Of a stretch of DNA of 21,000 bases, positions 7,074 through 13,986 are shown in pieces. The position numbers and the translations under genes are program-made. The notes beneath the pieces were generated by a model, which searched no databases, was not told the DNA's origin, and saw only the letters and a program-made list of their open reading frames with translations. The stretch spans positions 1-21,000 of the forward strand of contig CAYOOP010000014.1 in NCBI GenBank assembly GCA_964405685.1, written 5' to 3'. The first letter of the stretch is position 1. Every line of letters starts with the position of its first letter. This stretch comes from CAYOOP01 sp964405685. GTDB taxonomy: Bacteria; Pseudomonadota; Alphaproteobacteria; Rickettsiales; SXRF01.

Positions 7074-8515
7074 TCATCAAAGGTAATACAGGTGACTGGG
7101 AGGTGGTAATTGGGCTGGAAGTCCACGCGCAAGTGAACACGCAGTCCAAACTTTTCTCCGGCGCGCCGGCGGGGTTTGGCGCGGAACCCAATGAAAACGT
7201 ATCGTTTGTAGATGCTGGCATGCCGGGCATGTTGCCGGTGATTAATGCGAAAGCCATTGAACAAGCGGTCGCAACCGGCCTTGCGATTAACGCAAAAATC
7301 AACCTGACGAGCGTCTTTGACCGCAAAAACTATTTCTACGCAGACCTACCGCAGGGCTACCAGATTTCGCAATTCCTAGACCCTATTGTCGGTAAGGGTT
7401 CGGTGGAAGTGGATATGCCAGATGGCACTGTTAAAGTCGTCGGCATCACGCGCATTCACTTGGAGCAAGACGCCGGTAAAAGCCTCCATGAATACAGCCC
7501 CGAATTTTCCTATATCGACCTAAACCGTGCGGGCGTTGCGCTCATGGAAATTGTCTCCGAGCCGGACATGCGCTCACCCGAAGAAGCGGGCGCCTATTTC
7601 AAAAAACTACGCGCGATTGTGCGCTATATTGACAGCTGCGATGGTGATTTGGAAAAAGGCAATATGCGCTGCGACGCCAATGTTTCGGTGCGAAAAGCCG
7701 GCGCGCCATTTGGCACACGCTGCGAAATTAAAAACGTCAACTCCGTCAAATTCCTGATGAAGGCGATTGAGTTTGAAGCGCACAGACAAGTGGAGCTGAT
7801 TGAGTCTGGCCAAACGGTGCGGCAGGAAACGCGGCTGTTTGATTCTGAAACCGGCGAAACCCGCACCATGCGCACCAAAGAAGACGCGCATGACTACCGC
7901 TATTTCCCCGACCCGGATTTATTGCCGCTGGTGCTGACGCAAACCTATGTTGACGAAATCAAATCCCGCTTGCCGGAACTGCCGGATACCAAAAAACACC
8001 GCTACATGGAAAAACTTGGCCTCTCGGCGTATGACGCCGGTGTGATTGTAGCGGAAAAAGCCAATGCGGATTTCTTTGATGCACTCACCTCCAAAGGTCA
8101 TGATGCGAAACTCGCAAGCGTGTGGATGACGGCGGAGCTTTTTGGTCGCTTAAACAAGCTAGATTTAGATATCGAACGCTCACCCATTTCTCCGGAACAA
8201 TTAAGCGGCCTGCTGAAGCTGATTGAGGACGACACGATCTCCGGCAAAATCGCCAAAGACGTGCTGGATCTCATGATTGAAACGGGCAAGGATGCAGCCG
8301 CCATCGTCGAAGAAAAAGGCATGAAGCAGGTGACGGATCTCGGCGCGATTGAAAAAGTGGTAGATGAAGTGATTGCCGCCAACCCCGATAAAGTCGCCGA
8401 ATACAAATCCGGCAAAGATAAGCTCTTCGGCTTCTTCGTCGGCCAAGTGATGAAACTCTCCGGCGGCAAGGCAAACCCGAATGCCGTGAATGAGATTTTG
8501 AAGAAGAAGCTTTAA
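7070..8515 (+). CDS. gatB: Aspartyl/glutamyl-tRNA(Asn/Gln) amidotransferase subunit B
   Basis: GatB is the tRNA-binding kinase/transamidase subunit. At 481 residues it has normal length. The N-terminal catalytic cradle shows WEVVIGLEVHAQ, LFSGAP, MPGMLPVIN, DRKNYFYADLPQGYQISQ and RCDANVSVR. The middle shows KNVNSVKFL, TRLFDSETGETRTMRTKEDAHDYRYFPDPDL, and the C-terminal YqeY-like tail domain (about 325-481) ends FGFFVGQVMKLSGGKANP. It closes the gat operon. The complex amidates Glu-tRNA(Gln) and/or Asp-tRNA(Asn); which one depends on GlnRS/AsnRS genes not in view. Confidence 0.98.
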   Translation: MIIKGNTGDWEVVIGLEVHAQVNTQSKLFSGAPAGFGAEPNENVSFVDAGMPGMLPVINAKAIEQAVATGLAINAKINLTSVFDRKNYFYADLPQGYQISQFLDPIVGKGSVEVDMPDGTVKVVGITRIHLEQDAGKSLHEYSPEFSYIDLNRAGVALMEIVSEPDMRSPEEAGAYFKKLRAIVRYIDSCDGDLEKGNMRCDANVSVRKAGAPFGTRCEIKNVNSVKFLMKAIEFEAHRQVELIESGQTVRQETRLFDSETGETRTMRTKEDAHDYRYFPDPDLLPLVLTQTYVDEIKSRLPELPDTKKHRYMEKLGLSAYDAGVIVAEKANADFFDALTSKGHDAKLASVWMTAELFGRLNKLDLDIERSPISPEQLSGLLKLIEDDTISGKIAKDVLDLMIETGKDAAAIVEEKGMKQVTDLGAIEKVVDEVIAANPDKVAEYKSGKDKLFGFFVGQVMKLSGGKANPNAVNEILKKKL

Positions 8516-8701
8516 TTTAATTGTCTCCGTGATTTCCTACTGGAAATCACATGAGACGCAGCTTCGCTGGCTCATGGCTGGTTCGGCCTCTGGCCTCACA
8601 TCACATCTTTGGTTTTCCCGTTATTCAAAGCCAGTAGGCTTTGTCAGCCCTGAGCGGCGCTTCATGCGATTTCCAGCAGGAAATCGCGGAAGCAATTAAA
8701 T
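8515..8701. repeat. 187-bp multi-hairpin palindromic element between gatB and pyrD
   Basis: Terminal arms 8515-8554 and 8662-8701 are inverted copies matching at 35 of 40 positions. Each arm contains its own perfect 9-bp stem with a 4-nt loop: 8529-8537 with 8542-8550 (loop TACT), and 8666-8674 with 8679-8687 (loop AGCA). The two stems differ by a compensating T:A to C:G pair, so base pairing appears preserved. Between them are more hairpins: CATGAG/CTCATG (8550-8555/8571-8576) enclosing CAGC-TTC-GCTG, GGCC-TCT-GGCC (8585-8595), and CAAAGCC-AGTA-GGCTTTG (8626-8643). It lies between convergent gatB and pyrD, touches the gatB stop, and could end transcription from both sides. I see no ORF in it. 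Confidence 0.88.
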
Positions 8702-8702
8702 G

Positions 8703-9761
8703 CTACAAATTCCCCGAAGCTCCCTTACCCACCGCATCCTGAATCTGGGTAAACCCATCTTTCTCCATCAGCTCTTTGAGGCCGGAGAGAATCTGCGGCA
8801 CGAGGCCAAACCCGTGATAAATAAGGCCGGTGTAGAGTTGAACTAAGCTCGCGCCGGAGAGAATTTTCGCATAGGCTTGTTCGGCGGACGCCACGCCGCC
8901 AACGCCGATGAGTGGAATTTTCCCATCCGTAAAGCGGTACATGTCTTTTAATTCTTGCGTTGAAATCGCAAACAGCGGCTGACCGGAAAGCCCACCGGAT
9001 TCACCGTGCAACGGGCTTTTGAGCGTATTAGGGCGCTTGATGGTGGTGTTGCTGACAATCAGTGCATCCACCTTGTTTTCAAGTGCCACCGCCGCCACAT
9101 CCTCTCGCCCTTGCGTGTCTAAATCCGGTGCGATTTTCAGCACAATCGGCGTGCGCAAATTGCGCGCCGCGCGTTCAGTTCTGAGCGCACCCAGCAAATG
9201 CCCCAGCGCATTCTTCTCCTGCAATCCGCGCACACCTTGCGTATTGGGGGAAGAGACATTCACCGTGACATAGTCCGCCACGCCGACGACAGCCTTGAAC
9301 AGTTCCACATAATCCTGAATCGCATCGTCCGTTTCTTTGTTCCGGCCAATGTTAGCGCCCACAATGGCATGATGCCGCGCACGGCGTTTCAGGCGTGCCA
9401 AAAAAGGGCCGATGCCGTCGTTATTGAACCCCAGGCGATTAATCACCGCTTCGTCTTCGGTTAAGCGAAACACGCGCGGCTTGGGGTTGCCCACTTGCGG
9501 TTTCAACGTTACCGTGCCGCATTCAATATGGCTGAAGCCTTGCTGTTGCAGGCCATAAATGGCTTCAGCGTTCTTATCAAAACCAGCCGCCATGCCCAAT
9601 GGATTTTTAAAGTCTAGCCCCATGATATTTACATGCATGCGCGGATCATCAGCGATGATTTTAGGGGGGATGAGACCCAGTTTCAGTGCTCGTATAGCGA
9701 GGCTATGTGCGCGTTCGGGGGGGAGCGTGAAAACAGCAGATCGAAACAGGGTATAGGGCAT
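8703..9761 (-). CDS. pyrD: Dihydroorotate dehydrogenase (quinone), class 2
   Basis: PyrD oxidises dihydroorotate to orotate with quinone as acceptor, at the inner membrane. I start it at the ATG at 9759-9761 (MPYTLFRSAVFTLPPERAHSLAI), giving 352 residues, the usual class 2 length. An upstream ATG at 9827 would add 22 unconserved residues. The N-terminal helical membrane-binding extension typical of class 2 is present (about 1-40). The core shows NPLGMAAGFDKNAEA (51-65), ECGTVTLKPQVGNPKPRVFRL, GANIGRNK, the catalytic-serine motif NVSSPNTQG (168-176), SNTT, SGGLSGQPL and GVGGVASAEQAY with LVQLYTGLIY. It is convergent with gatB across the palindromic element and divergent from the ParB-like gene. 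Confidence 0.96.
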   Translation of the reverse strand: MPYTLFRSAVFTLPPERAHSLAIRALKLGLIPPKIIADDPRMHVNIMGLDFKNPLGMAAGFDKNAEAIYGLQQQGFSHIECGTVTLKPQVGNPKPRVFRLTEDEAVINRLGFNNDGIGPFLARLKRRARHHAIVGANIGRNKETDDAIQDYVELFKAVVGVADYVTVNVSSPNTQGVRGLQEKNALGHLLGALRTERAARNLRTPIVLKIAPDLDTQGREDVAAVALENKVDALIVSNTTIKRPNTLKSPLHGESGGLSGQPLFAISTQELKDMYRFTDGKIPLIGVGGVASAEQAYAKILSGASLVQLYTGLIYHGFGLVPQILSGLKELMEKDGFTQIQDAVGKGASGNL

Positions 9762-9772
9762 AATGGCCGCTG

Positions 9773-9801
9773 ATCTAACAGCATTTTTTCGGGGTTTGCA
9801 A
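9773..9801 (-). promoter_or_regulatory. Candidate promoter for pyrD
   Basis: On the minus strand TTGCAA (9796-9801) and TTAGAT (9773-9778) are separated by exactly 17 bp. This would place the start of transcription only a few bases before the pyrD ATG at 9761. The -10 box is a poor match, so this is a weak call. The rest of the divergent 9762-9869 gap shows nothing else I can support, including no clear Shine-Dalgarno for either gene. Confidence 0.33.
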
Positions 9802-9869
9802 GGCGATACCCATGCAATTGTCATCAAAACTTCATCCTGAGGCCGAGACTTTTATGGCAAAATGTCAGA

Positions 9870-10631
9870 ATGGCAGAAACCGTATTCGACCCACTCCAGA
9901 GTTCCACCCTGTCTGCTTCCGGCAAGCAGCAGGTGCAGAATTTGCTCGACATGCAAGGTCCACCAAGGCCTGCTGAGCCACGCAATATTCCGCTGCTGGC
10001 ACTGGACCCTGCCAAGATCCACTCGGATCCGGCGACCTACCAATACAGAATCAAAATCAATACCAATGGGTTAGACAAAACCCATACTATTGGCAGCGCG
10101 CGCTGGGACCCGATTTTGCACGGTGACCCGCTGATTGTCCATGAACATAAAGACGGCAAGCTTTTTGTCGCCGACGGCCACCACCGCCTGAGCTTCGCCA
10201 AGCAGCTCGCGGAAAAAGGCGAAGGCCCAAAACAGATCATGGCCTATGTGCTCAAAGAATCCGAAGGCTATAGCGCCGAAGACGCCAAAATCATTGCTGC
10301 CTATAAAAACATCGCGCGTGGCGACGGCAATGTGGTGGAAGCAGCACTCGTGTTGAAAGAAGCGCGCTCGCAGGCCGTGCACCAGGAATTATTACCCGCG
10401 ATCAACAAAACCAAAGGCAATTTACTCGCCGCGGAAACGCTTTCGTATTTGAGCAAAGAATCGCTGGATCTGGTGGCGGGAGGCGATGTGCCGGTGCCCA
10501 TGGCAGTCGACGCTGCCAAAGCGGAGCAGCCTGATGCGGTGATGCATCACCTCGCTTCCGAGCTCAAGAAAAGTTTTGCCGTGCGGCTGCTGGAGAGCCG
10601 TAAAAATATAGACTCTAGCCCTGCTTTGTAA
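9870..10631 (+). CDS. ParB/sulfiredoxin-superfamily domain protein, polyvalent-protein-like
   Basis: This 253-residue protein has no signal peptide or membrane segment. Residues about 40-130 form a ParB-like module with the signature LFVADGHHRLSFAKQL (98-113), where the DGHHRL turn is the superfamily hallmark. A helical region follows (YSAEDAKIIAAYKNIARGDGN, 134-153), then a helical segment ending near 210. This order resembles, by recollection, the ddrB-like ParB domain embedded in large polyvalent proteins of phages and conjugative elements, here free-standing. Partition function is unlikely: there is no ParA or parS-like site nearby. Its role is unknown. No Shine-Dalgarno is evident before the ATG. 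The last 17 bases overlap the 3' end of convergent thiG. Confidence 0.75.
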   Translation: MAETVFDPLQSSTLSASGKQQVQNLLDMQGPPRPAEPRNIPLLALDPAKIHSDPATYQYRIKINTNGLDKTHTIGSARWDPILHGDPLIVHEHKDGKLFVADGHHRLSFAKQLAEKGEGPKQIMAYVLKESEGYSAEDAKIIAAYKNIARGDGNVVEAALVLKEARSQAVHQELLPAINKTKGNLLAAETLSYLSKESLDLVAGGDVPVPMAVDAAKAEQPDAVMHHLASELKKSFAVRLLESRKNIDSSPAL

Positions 10632-11397
10632 CCAAACCAATTTCCGGCGAGCTAGCAACCGCCTGGTCGCGCTTAGGCATGCGCCCAGCCAGATACGCAA
10701 GCCGACCTGCTTCTACCGCCGCTTTCATCGCGTATGCCATTTGCACAGGGTGTTTGGCTTCGGCGAGTGCGGTGTTCATGAGCACAGCGGAACAGCCTAG
10801 CTCCATGGCAATGCACGCATCGGACGCCGTTCCAACCCCAGCATCAACCAGCACAGGCACGCGGGATTGTTTTACGATCAATTCAATATTAAGCGGGTTT
10901 TGAATGCCAAGGCCCGAACCAATCGGCGCACCAAGCGGCATGATCGCAACACAGCCTGCGTCTTCCAACTTACGCGCGGAAATTGGGTCATCATTCGTAT
11001 AGGCCATCACCTCAAACCCATCCGCGACCAAGAGTTTTGCAGCTTTTAGCGTTTCTTCTGCATCCGGGTAGAGCGTTGTCTTATCACCAATTACTTCTAG
11101 TTTTACCAGTTTCCATCCGCCCATTTCGCGAGCTAAGTGAAGCGTGCGCACGGCTTCTTCCGCCGTATAACACCCCGCCGAATTCGGTAGATAGGTATAG
11201 CGCGTAGGCGGCAAAGCTTCTTGCAAACTCTCACCCGCCTTGCCATCCAGCGGTGTGCGGCGCACTGCAACCGTAATAATTTCTGCACCCGTTGCTTCAA
11301 TCACCGCCTTGGTTTCAGCCATGGTTCTATACCGCCCGGTGCCAACAAGGAGGCGAGAAGTGTAAGATTTTCCGGCGATGACCAAGGGATCGTTCAT
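10615..11397 (-). CDS. thiG: Thiazole synthase ThiG
   Basis: ThiG condenses deoxyxylulose-5-phosphate, a glycine-derived imine and ThiS thiocarboxylate into the thiamine thiazole. From the ATG at 11395-11397 (a GTG two codon bases upstream, at 11400, is an alternative) it is 260 residues. The Schiff-base lysine is K99 in WKLVKLEVIGD. Other motifs are SRLLVGTGRY, TVAVRR, PNSAGCYTAEEAVR, MPLGAPIGSGLGIQNP, VPVLVDAGVGTASDA and GCSAVLMNTALAEA, typical of the ThiG barrel. It overlaps thiS as TGATG, and its 3' end overlaps the convergent ParB-like gene by 17 bp. Confidence 0.97.
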   Translation of the reverse strand: MNDPLVIAGKSYTSRLLVGTGRYRTMAETKAVIEATGAEIITVAVRRTPLDGKAGESLQEALPPTRYTYLPNSAGCYTAEEAVRTLHLAREMGGWKLVKLEVIGDKTTLYPDAEETLKAAKLLVADGFEVMAYTNDDPISARKLEDAGCVAIMPLGAPIGSGLGIQNPLNIELIVKQSRVPVLVDAGVGTASDACIAMELGCSAVLMNTALAEAKHPVQMAYAMKAAVEAGRLAYLAGRMPKRDQAVASSPEIGLVTKQG

Positions 11398-11597
11398 CAC
11401 CCACCGCCTATGAAACGCACGATTTCAACGCGGTCGCCTTCGGAAAGCTGGGTGGTTCCATGGGCGGATTTGGGGGCGATGGTGCCGTTTAATTCCACCG
11501 CAATCTGGCTTGGGGCAATGCCAAGCACGGCAATGAGCGCGCTGATGCTCGTGCCCGCTTCAATCTTTTTCTGCTCGCCGTTGATGTGAATGTTCAT
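11397..11597 (-). CDS. thiS: Sulfur carrier protein ThiS
   Basis: This 66-residue ubiquitin-fold protein has its C-terminal glycine adenylated and turned into a thiocarboxylate, the sulfur source for ThiG. I start it at the ATG at 11595-11597 (MNIHINGEQKKIEAG); longer reading upstream would run into aroQ. The protein ends in VEIVRFIGGG, the expected diglycine tail. Its stop overlaps the thiG start (TGATG). Only 21 bp separate its start from divergent aroQ, which leaves no room for a TPP riboswitch. The adenylating ThiF and glycine oxidase ThiO are not in the window. Confidence 0.95.
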   Translation of the reverse strand: MNIHINGEQKKIEAGTSISALIAVLGIAPSQIAVELNGTIAPKSAHGTTQLSEGDRVEIVRFIGGG

Positions 11598-11618
11598 ATG
11601 TGCTACAAGCCTTGCATT

Positions 11619-12053
11619 ATGAAACATAGCGTCCTGATCGTCAACGGCCCGAATCTCAATATGCTGGGCACCCGCGAGCCTGAAATCTACGGCAAGGAAA
11701 CCCTTGCCGATATTGATGCGCTATGCAAAAGCTTCGGCAAAAGCTTGGGGCTTGAAGTTGAATGTTTTCAAAGCAATGTTGAAGGCGAGCTGGTCGGCGC
11801 TATTCAGGGTGCCCAAGGCAAGCGCGCAGGTCTTATCATCAACGCGGGCGCCTATTCGCACACCTCGGTTGCAATCATGGATGCGCTGCTGACGCTGAAA
11901 TGCCCGGTGGTGGAAGTGCACCTTTCCAATATTTTCAAACGCGAAGCGTTCCGTCACCATTCCTATATGTCTGCGGCTTCACGCGGGGTGATCTGCGGGT
12001 TTGGTGCAAAAAGCTATACACTCGGGCTGCAGGCGCTCGCAGATTTGCTATAA
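11619..12053 (+). CDS. aroQ: 3-dehydroquinate dehydratase, type II
   Basis: AroQ dehydrates 3-dehydroquinate in the shikimate pathway. Starting at ATG 11619 (MKHSVLIVNGPNLNMLGTRE) it is 144 residues, normal for the dodecameric type II enzyme. Catalytic and binding residues fall at the standard positions: R19, the catalytic Y24 (PEIYGKETL), N75 (INAGAYSHTS), H101 (VEVHLSN) and R112. The start ATG gives the canonical N-terminus; an upstream ATG at 11586 would overlap thiS. It is divergent from thiS and is followed by a 131-bp gap. Confidence 0.97.
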   Translation: MKHSVLIVNGPNLNMLGTREPEIYGKETLADIDALCKSFGKSLGLEVECFQSNVEGELVGAIQGAQGKRAGLIINAGAYSHTSVAIMDALLTLKCPVVEVHLSNIFKREAFRHHSYMSAASRGVICGFGAKSYTLGLQALADLL

Positions 12054-12184
12054 TCTTTGATAAATAAGGGATTTTTATTCTATAGGTGGCGCACCCTATT
12101 GACCGATTTTTAACCTCGCCCGAACTATAAATTAATTTTTACCATGTATTATGAAGGCTTAGAAACCATACATCTTGGCCTCAT
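12054..12184 (+). other. AT-rich intergenic region before the CpaF-like gene
   Basis: This 131-bp gap is clearly AT-richer than its surroundings. It contains a small imperfect hairpin (ATAGGTG-GCG-CACCCTAT, about 12082-12099) after aroQ, and elements such as TTGACC (12099-12104) and TATAAA that are spaced about 21 bp apart, too far for a good sigma-70 promoter. In the frame of the following gene there is a TGA at 12152-12154 and no start codon between it and 12185, which fixes that start. A promoter probably lies here, but I cannot place it. Confidence 0.4.
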
Positions 12185-13285
12185 ATGTTACCCATTTCGA
12201 TTACCGCACACCCGGGCTACGGCGTCATCGTCCCCCTAATGGTCGACCCAACGATCACCGATATTTTGATCAACGGGTGTCAACAAGTGTTTGTTGAGCG
12301 CGATGGTCGCTTGACGCAAACCATGATCAAATATGCATGCGAAGAAGATGTTCGCGCGTTTGGTAAAGCCATTGCCCAAAGCATCGGCCGCGATTTAGAC
12401 CCTGATAAACCGTATGTCGACGCCCGCTTGCCCGATGGCAGCCGTGTGAATATTGTTTCGCCGCCACTTGCGGTCGATGGCACGATGATTTCGATTCGTA
12501 AATTCCCTGAACACCGCATCACGCTCGATGAAATGGTGAAGATCGGCACGGTGTCGCAACCGCTTGCAGAATTTTTAAAAGCCTGCGGCCATGCGCGCGT
12601 GAATATTGTGATTTCTGGCGGCACCGGCTCGGGTAAAACCACTTTGCTTAATGCTATCGCCGACCATGCGGAACCTTCGGAGCGGATTGTGACAGTGGAG
12701 GACGCAGCGGAGTTACGCATCAATAAACCCCATCTAATTCGTATGGAGACACGGCCACGCTCCAGCAACGTTTCCGAATATGAAACGGTAGAACCGCGTG
12801 ATTTGGTCAGAAACGCACTGCGGATGCGCCCGGACCGTATTATCGTCGGTGAGGTGCGCGGTGCGGAAGCGTATGACATGATGCAGGCGATGAATACGGG
12901 TCACGAGGGCTCGCTAACCACCATCCACGCCAACCACCCGCGCGATGCCATTTCGCGGATTGAGAACTTGTTGAATTATACCATGGGTAACGTGCCCATT
13001 CGCGCCATGCGCGGTCAGATCGCCTCGGCAATTCACTTGATTGTGCAAATCAGCCGGATGCGAGACGGGATCCGCCGCGTGGTGTTGGTGTCCGAAATCA
13101 CCGGCATGGAAGGTGATACGATTACCATGCAGGATATTTTCCAATATGTGACCACCGGCGAAAACCCGGATGGCACACTTAAAGGTGATTTCAAATACTT
13201 AGGTATCATCCCTCGCATCGTGCAGCGGCTCAAATATTGGAGCGAAAGCGATCGTGTAACCGCCTCTTTGGGCCTGAAAATGTAA
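12185..13285 (+). CDS. CpaF/TadA-type secretion or pilus ATPase, short form
   Basis: This 366-residue P-loop ATPase belongs to the CpaF/TadA branch of the VirB11/GspE superfamily, which powers Tad pilus assembly. Residues 21-40 give the family opening DPTITDILINGCQQVFVERD. Then come Walker A GGTGSGKT (145-152), the Asp box VTVEDAAELR, the Walker B region PDRIIVGEVRGAEAYDM (about 216-232) and the His box HEGSLTTIHANHP. The usual CpaF N-terminal extension of roughly 100 residues is missing. A TGA just upstream and the lack of earlier starts show this is not a start-choice error. A TadE-like gene follows 73 bp later, but no other tad genes (tadB/C, rcpA, prepilin peptidase) are near. It could serve a Tad system split across the genome. 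Confidence 0.9.
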   Translation: MLPISITAHPGYGVIVPLMVDPTITDILINGCQQVFVERDGRLTQTMIKYACEEDVRAFGKAIAQSIGRDLDPDKPYVDARLPDGSRVNIVSPPLAVDGTMISIRKFPEHRITLDEMVKIGTVSQPLAEFLKACGHARVNIVISGGTGSGKTTLLNAIADHAEPSERIVTVEDAAELRINKPHLIRMETRPRSSNVSEYETVEPRDLVRNALRMRPDRIIVGEVRGAEAYDMMQAMNTGHEGSLTTIHANHPRDAISRIENLLNYTMGNVPIRAMRGQIASAIHLIVQISRMRDGIRRVVLVSEITGMEGDTITMQDIFQYVTTGENPDGTLKGDFKYLGIIPRIVQRLKYWSESDRVTASLGLKM

Positions 13286-13358
13286 ATCTTCTCGCGTTTT
13301 GGCGGGGGCTATGCTAGACTTGTGCTTCCTTTATAAACAGAAGCATTTAACCTCCCGC

Positions 13359-13925
13359 ATGAGACGTTTTCTCCGCAGATTTCGCAAACAAAAAGACGGT
13401 GCTACCGCGCTTGAGTTCGCCCTCATCGCACCGATATTTCTGTTCGCCATCATGGGCATTTTCGAAATCGCCTTGGTGATGTTTTATTCCACCATCTTAG
13501 AAGGCGCGACCAATTTTGGGGCGAGGGTTGGGAAAATCAATCCTGATGCTGCTTCCGGCCAAACGCGTAACGAGTATATTTTTTCCCAAATCACGCATCA
13601 GCTAAGTGGGGCCATTCCGGTGGACCAACTGCAGTTTTCGATCAAAACCTATAACAACTTTGGAAGTGTTGGCCAGCCTGAGCCATGCTTGGCAGGGAGC
13701 TGCACTACTAGCACTACAGATCCTTCGCAATATACCGATGTCAACGGCAATGGCCATTGGGATGCTGACCAGGGCACCGCGTCCGAAAGCGCTCCGGGGG
13801 CGATTGTGCAATACGAAATAGCGTATAACTATCATTTCTTCACTCCACTGGTAGGCCAGTTTTTCCCCAATCCATTGGTGATCAAGGGAATTACCGTGGT
13901 ACGCAACGAGCCAGCTCCCCTCTAA
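13359..13925 (+). CDS. TadE-like pseudopilin
   Basis: This is a 188-residue TadE-family protein. I start it at ATG 13359, just before the basic stretch MRRFLRRFRKQKDG; ATG 13311 is an alternative adding 16 residues. The TadE motif ATALEFALIAP opens a single membrane helix (about 16-44), with the bulk outside. The exported part has a cysteine pair (C110, C115), likely a disulfide, and a calcium-loop-like segment DVNGNGHWDADQG (127-139) also seen in other alphaproteobacterial TadE proteins by recollection. TadE proteins are minor subunits processed by the Tad prepilin peptidase. It lies directly after the CpaF-like ATPase and is probably co-transcribed with it. Confidence 0.88.
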   Translation: MRRFLRRFRKQKDGATALEFALIAPIFLFAIMGIFEIALVMFYSTILEGATNFGARVGKINPDAASGQTRNEYIFSQITHQLSGAIPVDQLQFSIKTYNNFGSVGQPEPCLAGSCTTSTTDPSQYTDVNGNGHWDADQGTASESAPGAIVQYEIAYNYHFFTPLVGQFFPNPLVIKGITVVRNEPAPL

Positions 13926-13986
13926 GCCGCTTGCAATTGGCGAATTTGTCGCTATGTAACATCTTCTCTAAATTCAGAAGAATGTC

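Noticed and set aside
9762..9827. Extended pyrD from the ATG at 9827
   Set aside because: The additional 22 residues do not look like a PyrD N-terminus. MPYTLFRSAVFTLPPE at 9761 matches the normal start, and a candidate promoter overlaps the extension.
9870..10631. ParB partition system or prophage remnant
   Set aside because: No parA, no parS-like inverted repeats, and no phage, integrase or tRNA attachment features flank the gene; only the domain itself recalls mobile elements.
11598..11618. TPP riboswitch upstream of thiS-thiG
   Set aside because: Only 21 bp separate the thiS start from divergent aroQ, too short for a riboswitch unless it lies within aroQ, and no THI-box-like pattern was seen there.
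12082..12099. Rho-independent terminator after aroQ
   Set aside because: The stem is short, needs a bulged C, and is not directly followed by a U-run; it was kept only as a note in the intergenic entry.
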